A stretch of DNA of 64,000 nt, from IMG/VR virus record IMGVR_UViG_3300031772_002739, positions 1 through 64,000 of that record, one strand, 5' to 3'. The notes beneath the pieces are model-generated. The model was not told the DNA's origin, searched no databases, and saw only the letters and a program-made list of their open reading frames with translations. Source of the DNA: a virus. Each line of letters begins with the position of its first letter. Within the stretch, counting starts at the first letter, position 1. A program made the translations under genes and the position numbers. Shown piece after piece: positions 58,934-64,000 of the stretch.

Positions 58934-59711
58934 ACATTTTCCATCCTCCAACCGAATTAAATTTTCTTTTAATTAATTGCCCTAAATTTCCTTGATTTAA
59001 TTTGTATTTTGTTCTTAAATTATATTGAGTAGATTCTTCGATTCCATGTTTAGGGTGAATAAATTTATACACGTTATTGTCATATTGTGAATGTTTTTCT
59101 CCACGTTGTGCATTACTCATTTTTAATCGGGCTTCTATAGAATGAGTTTTTCCTTTTAATTTTTTACTCATTTTTAATTTGGTTTCGTCTGAAAGACGTT
59201 TTCCAAAAAGATGATTCTTTTTACCTTTACATGCATTACTCATTTTTATTAAAGTTTCAGTTGAAAACATTCTTCCTTTAAGTGAATTTCCTATTTTAAT
59301 TTTTGTTTTTTCGGGAAGACGTTTTCGAAAATGAGGATGATTACTTCCTTTTTTTGCTATACTCATTTTCATTCGTGTTTCTGGTGAACGAGTTAATCCT
59401 CTACTTGGGCAAATTGAGTTGTATCCTATATTATAAGATTTGAATGGAAACATTTTACACCAATCCAAATAATATTGCTCTACCTCTTGTAATTGTTTTG
59501 ATGATAATTTCTCTTCTATTTTAAATATAAACCCATCCTCTCCATATTTATTCCAAGCATTTTGAAGATATAAATTTTTATGTTTATTGTTTTTTAATTC
59601 GTTTTTATGATTGATAAATCTACGAGTTATATCGGAAGATGAACCGTAATATACTTTTTCATTATTTATATTTGTTATGCTATAAATTCCTGATGTTTTT
59701 ATTTTTTTCAT
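58926..59711 (-). CDS. GIY-YIG homing endonuclease with NUMOD3 repeats (in glycan operon)
   Basis: 261 residues. N-terminal SGIYSITNINNEKVYYGSSSDITRRF (GIY ... YYG variant) and an internal YGEDGFIFKIEEKL helix. C-terminal NUMOD3 repeats: KGSNHPHFRKRLPEKTKIKIGNSLKGR, KGKKNHLFGKRLSDET, KGKTHSIEARLKM. The stop overlaps the start of the RmlB-like gene by 8 bases. It is an insertion in the operon and shares architecture with the copy inside the AAA+ gene at 42671. Confidence 0.8.
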   Translation of the reverse strand: MKKIKTSGIYSITNINNEKVYYGSSSDITRRFINHKNELKNNKHKNLYLQNAWNKYGEDGFIFKIEEKLSSKQLQEVEQYYLDWCKMFPFKSYNIGYNSICPSRGLTRSPETRMKMSIAKKGSNHPHFRKRLPEKTKIKIGNSLKGRMFSTETLIKMSNACKGKKNHLFGKRLSDETKLKMSKKLKGKTHSIEARLKMSNAQRGEKHSQYDNNVYKFIHPKHGIEESTQYNLRTKYKLNQGNLGQLIKRKFNSVGGWKMYE

Positions 59712-59714
59712 AAC

Positions 59715-60686
59715 TTATAGATAACCTTTCTCTTTCAAATACATATCAACCCGATCCAGGAAAGGTTGAGGTTTTCCTTTTCCTTGTGTATGTCCTATGA
59801 AGTGAGAAATTTTAGATGAAAGACACAAACCCCAACCGCCCATTCCATCTTGTTCGTTTATTTTTCCAAATACTGGGTGTGGCCCCCACGACCAATTTGG
59901 AACTACATAGTATTCTTTTTCATTCAAAATGTGAGGGTGTTTTCTAGATCTAGCTACATTCATTAAACTACAAAACGATTGTTGTTGAGTTTCCAATGCC
60001 GTTCTTTGTTCCCCCCATATTTCATTTCCATCCGACCCGATAATACCAGAATAATCAAATAATGATAATAATGAAACGAATCTGTCTGTAGACAACCAAT
60101 CATCATATATTACCAAATCTATACCTTCAAATCCAGAATTAAACCCTAACAGATTTGGATTTCTATATTTGTAAATATTAACAAATTTTTCTCCATACGA
60201 AGACGATAATCGTTGAAAACATACTTTATCACAATTTTGATTGAATGGTTCATATATTAAAATAGGAACCTCATCTATTAACAATTGTAAAACGTCTTTA
60301 AAGTCGGTGTTAATTAGAATATCGTCGTCATAAATCAAATAATAACTTTTTAACAAAACTCGTCTCAAATAATGAGGAAGTAAAATGTGATAAATATTAT
60401 AGAAATTATCAAATCGTTTAATATCCTTATCACTAACTCCATATGCTATTCTGCAATAATCATTAAGATAACTTCTAGTATACGGAGTAATATCAAATCC
60501 GTAGTTATCTATTAGATCAGACCATTTACTTTTTTCTTCTTTTCCCTCGTTATCCCATAAGATATGAAATTCTGGTTCACAATCCATTTCCGATTCTAAC
60601 ATTTTGGTATGAATCTGATGTAAGGCAAAAAACGCCTGTTTGGTTTTATCCCTCATCAAGTTTGCGACCACAACTTTGTTTTTCAT
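59715..60686 (-). CDS. GT-A glycosyltransferase (GT8-like)
   Basis: 323 residues. The donor-binding D-x-D sits in YLIYDDDILINTDFKD (residues ~117-132), with FHILWDNEG before it and NSGFEGIDLVIYDDWL after, a layout seen in GT8 and related retaining glycosyltransferases. The C-terminus includes NWSWGPHPVFGKINEQDGMGGWG, a possible acceptor region with a His/Gly-rich loop (FIGHTQGKGKPQP). It overlaps the E1-beta-like gene by 4 bases. Confidence 0.6.
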   Translation of the reverse strand: MKNKVVVANLMRDKTKQAFFALHQIHTKMLESEMDCEPEFHILWDNEGKEEKSKWSDLIDNYGFDITPYTRSYLNDYCRIAYGVSDKDIKRFDNFYNIYHILLPHYLRRVLLKSYYLIYDDDILINTDFKDVLQLLIDEVPILIYEPFNQNCDKVCFQRLSSSYGEKFVNIYKYRNPNLLGFNSGFEGIDLVIYDDWLSTDRFVSLLSLFDYSGIIGSDGNEIWGEQRTALETQQQSFCSLMNVARSRKHPHILNEKEYYVVPNWSWGPHPVFGKINEQDGMGGWGLCLSSKISHFIGHTQGKGKPQPFLDRVDMYLKEKGYL

Positions 60687-61237
60687 TTTATTACCTTCCA
60701 GTTTGGATCGTTATAAGCGTCTCCCCATTCTACGATGATTGTAGATTTTCCGTCTTCTCTTTCATACGCCCGGCGATATGAGTTAAAAATTTGTTCAGGT
60801 GTATCTAACCTAACAACAATAATGTTTCTACACATTAGTTCAAATACATCTGTAAAATCTCCTGTATGTTGATGGAGTGGAAAAAGTGGTTTTTCAGCTC
60901 CTATCGACGTTCTTATAATTATTTTTGTTTTATAGGGTTCAGCACCCATCAGATGTAATTTATCAATATGATTTACTATATGATTTGTTGCCAATAACAG
61001 AAAGTTCCATCGTGGATATATACTTATAGGAACCGTACCGCCCAAAGCCAGACCAATGCTCATGCCCATTTGTAAATCTTCCGCAACAGGCATTTCCAAT
61101 TTCTTTTCAATAGGAACATCTTTCAATGTATTTGTCATAGCAGTTCCTTTATACTCAACTGCTTGACCTAAAAATAATGTATCCGGCTTTTCTCCCAACC
61201 ACGTCATTGTCCTTGTTAGTTCTTCGGCATATTTCAT
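60683..61237 (-). CDS. E1-beta-like TPP dehydrogenase subunit (minimal)
   Basis: 184 residues. The Pyr-domain motif EMPVAEDLQMGMSIGLALGGTVPISIYPRWNFLLLATNHIVNHIDKL is that of 2-oxo-acid dehydrogenase E1 beta and related enzymes, with the catalytic Glu (AED). The C-terminal half is absent (usual E1-beta is ~325 residues). It follows the E1-alpha-like gene after 2 bases, so the pair is co-translated. Confidence 0.65.
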   Translation of the reverse strand: MKYAEELTRTMTWLGEKPDTLFLGQAVEYKGTAMTNTLKDVPIEKKLEMPVAEDLQMGMSIGLALGGTVPISIYPRWNFLLLATNHIVNHIDKLHLMGAEPYKTKIIIRTSIGAEKPLFPLHQHTGDFTDVFELMCRNIIVVRLDTPEQIFNSYRRAYEREDGKSTIIVEWGDAYNDPNWKVIK

Positions 61238-61239
61238 AA

Positions 61240-61878
61240 TTAAAATTGTATTCGTTTTCCCGTCCCGGCATGAGAATATTTATCTAAATTATACCAATAA
61301 TACCACAAATTTGACGACACTTTTATTATTTTATCGTTAATTTTTTCTGGTTCGTATGATAATTTGTTTGTGTTCCATGCCGCGTATGTATCAGTACAAA
61401 CACTCTTTCCATTATTTTCAATTACATATGTAATAGGTAAACCGAAATTAGTAGCATATTTATAATTTTCATGAAAACACCCACTTTCAGAAGTCATGTC
61501 CCCGATAAAACACCAAACGTGGTTAGACATTTTTTTTCTCTTAATATCTAATGCTGTTCCGTTAGAAATAGGAATAATACCCCCAACAATAGAAGAAGAA
61601 AATATTTTATATTGAGGATAACAGAGTGCCATAGATCTTCCATCAATAATATCTTTTTTAAGAACATCCCAGGGAACACCCTTTAATAATACGTGATAGT
61701 GTGATCTCCACGAACAAAATATATAATCATCGTCATTTATATGAGAAAAAATTTCTATTAATTGGTTTTCATTATTACATGATAAATGGATAACGGAACG
61801 AATCGTTTTATTTTCGAAACAATAGGCAATTTCATCCTCAAATTTAATTAAGTCTTCTTTTGTATATTTTCGTATCAT
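61240..61878 (-). CDS. E1-alpha-like TPP dehydrogenase subunit (minimal)
   Basis: 212 residues. FCSWRSHYHVLLKGVP (R-H region), SSSIVGGIIPISNGTALD and the TPP/Mg motif GDMTSESGCFHENYKYATNFGLPITYVIENN are typical of E1 alpha/acetoin-dehydrogenase-type subunits, except the GDG is GDM. Shorter than ordinary E1 alpha (~330-360). The reaction in this operon is unknown: such pairs could decarboxylate a keto acid and attach the remaining unit to a sugar. Confidence 0.65.
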   Translation of the reverse strand: MIRKYTKEDLIKFEDEIAYCFENKTIRSVIHLSCNNENQLIEIFSHINDDDYIFCSWRSHYHVLLKGVPWDVLKKDIIDGRSMALCYPQYKIFSSSIVGGIIPISNGTALDIKRKKMSNHVWCFIGDMTSESGCFHENYKYATNFGLPITYVIENNGKSVCTDTYAAWNTNKLSYEPEKINDKIIKVSSNLWYYWYNLDKYSHAGTGKRIQF

Positions 61879-61887
61879 ATAATAGTG

Positions 61888-63258
61888 TTAAAGTTCATAT
61901 ACATATGTGTTTGGTTTTTCATAATCGTCTAAATTCTTTTTTGGGTTTATTTCATATGCTAATTTTTGTAATTTTCTAAGTTCATCTATGGACAATTTAT
62001 CACTATCCATCACTCCTGGATGTTGTTTTCCATAATCATCCCAGTTGTTCGTCAGAATTTTAAGTCCGTATTCGTGATTTTCTGCTTGTTTCCTTAATAA
62101 TGTTCCAGGATAAGGACAAGCAATAGGAAATGATGTCGAATATATATCCAAACTTTTTGCATAATAGATATTTCTCATTGCAGAATCGTATGTTTCTCCT
62201 GGTAATCCTAAAATGAAACATCCTACAGAAATTATGTCTGCATCTTTTGCCCACTTAACTGCTTGTTTGGCCTCTTCTGCAACAACTCGTTTTCCCATTA
62301 TTTTTAACATTTCGTCATCGCCATGTTCAAATCCGAAGAAAATATAATAACACCCAGATTTTCTCATAAGTTTAAATAATTCTGGAGTTACAGTATCAAC
62401 TCTTGTTGAACATGACCATTTTAGTTTCTTGTTTATACCTTTATCTATCATGGTTGTAAACAATTTTTCGTTCCATGTAGGATTGACCGTGAATGTTTCA
62501 TCTAATACAGTCAATGCTTCGCATCCAAAATCCACTATATTTCTTTCCATTTCAGCTATAACAGATTCTACCGATCTTGAAATTCTCCTTTTACCGAACA
62601 TTCTTGAACAAAAATTGCAGGTAAAAGGACACCCTCTGCTCGTCACGATAGGTAATTCCAACTTTGTTCTGTGTGGATCTGAACCAGGATATTTTGATAA
62701 ATCAAATTCTTCCCAAGCTGGAAATGGTATTGAATCCAAATCGAGAAGTTTGTTATTGACGGTTTTACTTAACTTTCTGGTTATAATTCCTGGTATTACA
62801 CTTAAATCGTTTAAGTTATTTAAAATTTTTGGGAACAAGTTTTCAGATTCTCCACATACAACAAAATCGAATGTGGAAAATTCAGAAAGAGTTTCAAATG
62901 GTATAGCGGTAGTATGCGGCCCGCCGACACCTATCACAATATCTGGAAAATTTTCTTTTATTTTTTCTGCTACATACGCGGCAGATTTTATTTGAACTGT
63001 GAAAGCTGTAAAACCAACAACGGTTGGATGTGTATCCTTGATAATTTTTAATATGCCATCAACATCTATTTCGTAAGCGGCCATGTCAACATATTTAGTG
63101 TTGATGTTTTCTTTTTTTGATATAGCTAACAAATATCCCATGCCCATATGTGGTGGTTGTTGTCGTTGAATTTTTTCATCGACTTTCATTTTGTCTTTAC
63201 GAAGTCGTTCTGAATTTAAGTTTGCACAAGGATTAATTAATAAAAAATCTAGTTTCAT
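61888..63258 (-). CDS. B12-binding radical SAM enzyme
   Basis: 456 residues. An N-terminal cobalamin-binding-type Rossmann region (VVGFTAFTVQIKSAAYVAEKIKENFPDIVIGVGGPHTTAIP) is followed by the radical SAM motif SRGCPFTCNFCSRMFGKRRISRSVE (C-x3-C-x2-C) and further radical SAM strands (LTVLDETFTVNP, KSGCYYIFFGFEHGDDEML). This class includes methyltransferases that modify unactivated carbons and enzymes that rearrange sugars. The 4-base overlap with the upstream SDR gene shows co-expression. Candidate for making an unusual sugar. Confidence 0.75.
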   Translation of the reverse strand: MKLDFLLINPCANLNSERLRKDKMKVDEKIQRQQPPHMGMGYLLAISKKENINTKYVDMAAYEIDVDGILKIIKDTHPTVVGFTAFTVQIKSAAYVAEKIKENFPDIVIGVGGPHTTAIPFETLSEFSTFDFVVCGESENLFPKILNNLNDLSVIPGIITRKLSKTVNNKLLDLDSIPFPAWEEFDLSKYPGSDPHRTKLELPIVTSRGCPFTCNFCSRMFGKRRISRSVESVIAEMERNIVDFGCEALTVLDETFTVNPTWNEKLFTTMIDKGINKKLKWSCSTRVDTVTPELFKLMRKSGCYYIFFGFEHGDDEMLKIMGKRVVAEEAKQAVKWAKDADIISVGCFILGLPGETYDSAMRNIYYAKSLDIYSTSFPIACPYPGTLLRKQAENHEYGLKILTNNWDDYGKQHPGVMDSDKLSIDELRKLQKLAYEINPKKNLDDYEKPNTYVYEL

Positions 63259-64000
63259 ACTATTTTTCTGTAATAATCTAATAGAAACTGAACGCTATCA
63301 GACAATTTATATTTTGGTTTCCACGATGTTTTATTTACAAATTTATCTATGTTTGGAATTTGCATGGTCACGTCCACGGGCCTTAATAACTTTGGATCTT
63401 GTTCGTGAGGAACGTCAGGCAATATAGAATAAGATAATAATTCTTTAAGAAAATCTCCAACGGTCAACACGTCGGTGCCTCCTATATTGTATTCTTCTCC
63501 ATAATTACACATATTGGCCGAAACCCAATATGCGTCGGCAGTATCTCTGACATCCATTAGTGTTCTTGTTGAATCCAAATTTCCGTATGTAATTTTATCG
63601 CGTTTTCCCTTCTCAACTTCGACTAATTGTCTGGCAAATGCACTCGAAAAAATATCCGGTCTTCTGGGGTTGATATATGTAAATGCTCTTGTAATTACAC
63701 ATTTTATTCCATACGAACAATAGTAAGATTTGACCAACTTCTCTTGAGTCAGTTTACTAATAGCATATACATTGACGGGATCTAATCTGTGGGTTTCTAC
63801 AATGGGTGTATCCTCTTTTCTTACTTGTCCGTAAACCTCCGAAGTTCCGGCATAGTGAACAATCGTCGGTAATTTCAATATTCTAATGGCTTCTAATAAG
63901 TTGATGGTGGAATCCACGTTGTTTTTCAATACGGCAATGGGATTGACGAAACACAATCTTACATTGGCGTGAGAAGCCATATGAAAAATATAATCGGGCC
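63255..64000 (-). CDS. SDR-type nucleotide-sugar dehydratase/epimerase (GMD/RMD-like), 5' partial
   Basis: At least 248 residues. The frame is open to the right window edge with DYIFHMAS continuing upstream of the ATG at 63980, so the N-terminus with the Rossmann glycine motif is outside. Visible: NNVDSTINLLEAIR, IVHYAGTSEVYG (catalytic Thr/Ser), NVYAISKLTQEKLV (Y-x-x-x-K), RAFTYINPRRPDIFSSAFARQ, and EEYNIGGTDVLTVGDF. Matches GDP-mannose 4,6-dehydratase / GDP-6-deoxy-lyxo-hexulose reductase-like enzymes. First visible gene of the leftward operon. Confidence 0.75.
   Translation of the reverse strand, partial: PDYIFHMASHANVRLCFVNPIAVLKNNVDSTINLLEAIRILKLPTIVHYAGTSEVYGQVRKEDTPIVETHRLDPVNVYAISKLTQEKLVKSYYCSYGIKCVITRAFTYINPRRPDIFSSAFARQLVEVEKGKRDKITYGNLDSTRTLMDVRDTADAYWVSANMCNYGEEYNIGGTDVLTVGDFLKELLSYSILPDVPHEQDPKLLRPVDVTMQIPNIDKFVNKTSWKPKYKLSDSVQFLLDYYRKIV

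Overview
The window is a 64-kb piece of a large, low-GC, contractile-tailed bacteriophage (Caudoviricetes, T4-like myovirus gene content), probably from an uncultivated lineage. Evidence: a gp18-type tail sheath, a 163-residue gp19-type tail tube protein, a T4-type baseplate/hub block, and a T4-type replication set (gp32-like ssDNA-binding protein, UvsX/RecA, gp41/DnaB-like helicase, FEN/RNase H-type exonuclease, gp1-type dNMP kinase, possible gp62). Capsid, portal and terminase genes are not here, so the genome is considerably larger than the window. The DNA polymerase seen is a compact, divergent family A enzyme, and the ribonucleotide reductase is of the B12-dependent class II type; both differ from T4.

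Layout. 1-4.2 kb (+): Ser/Thr-rich SASY-repeat fibre and small virion proteins. 4.4-13.5 kb: tail sheath and tail tube genes, separated by a 5-kb cassette bounded by two divergent copies of a Vsr-like homing endonuclease on opposite strands, with a HAD phosphatase, a nucleotidyltransferase, a tagged small protein and a 5 x 10-bp tandem repeat between them. 13.7-18.8 kb (+): four tandem paralogues resembling ADP-ribosyltransferases, a P-loop kinase, and an NMN-adenylyltransferase-like protein. The four paralogues and the kinase begin with nearly the same peptide (MIKLKNIL-x-E), which looks like a capsid-targeting/prohead-protease tag. 18.9-27.8 kb (+): baseplate, tape-measure-like and hub genes. 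27.8-39.5 kb (+): polymerase, ssDNA-binding protein, UvsX, exonuclease, helicase and RNR, with one minus-strand gene at 34.3 kb. 39.5-53.1 kb (+): mixed middle region with a Mom-like DNA modification protein, charged tagged proteins, an AAA+/von Willebrand pair whose AAA+ gene is split in two by a GIY-YIG endonuclease gene, two DruA-like (DUF4338) proteins, a nucleotide kinase and an amidoligase-like protein. 53.1-64 kb (all minus, tightly overlapping): a glycan/nucleotide-sugar operon with three SDR-type sugar-nucleotide enzymes, two glycosyltransferases, a methyltransferase, a B12-binding radical SAM enzyme, and two separate two-gene thiamine-diphosphate enzymes (transketolase-like and E1 dehydrogenase-like).

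Regulation. Two signals can be read. Near-consensus sigma70 promoters (TTGACA / TATAAT type) precede both homing endonucleases, polymerase, helicase, Mom-like, AAA+ and a small regulator-like gene; three of them end only 6 to 9 bases before the ATG, implying leaderless or almost leaderless mRNAs. A second directional motif, GATATTTATA, stands before tail, baseplate and tagged-protein genes on both strands and is a candidate late promoter. Several hairpin-plus-T-run terminators separate the blocks.

The strongest leads are the tagged tandem effector family (13.7-17.8 kb), the split AAA+ gene, the frameshifted exonuclease start at 32.6 kb, and the twin minimal TPP enzymes in the glycan operon. 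All functions are inferred by reading the sequence; no database search was run.
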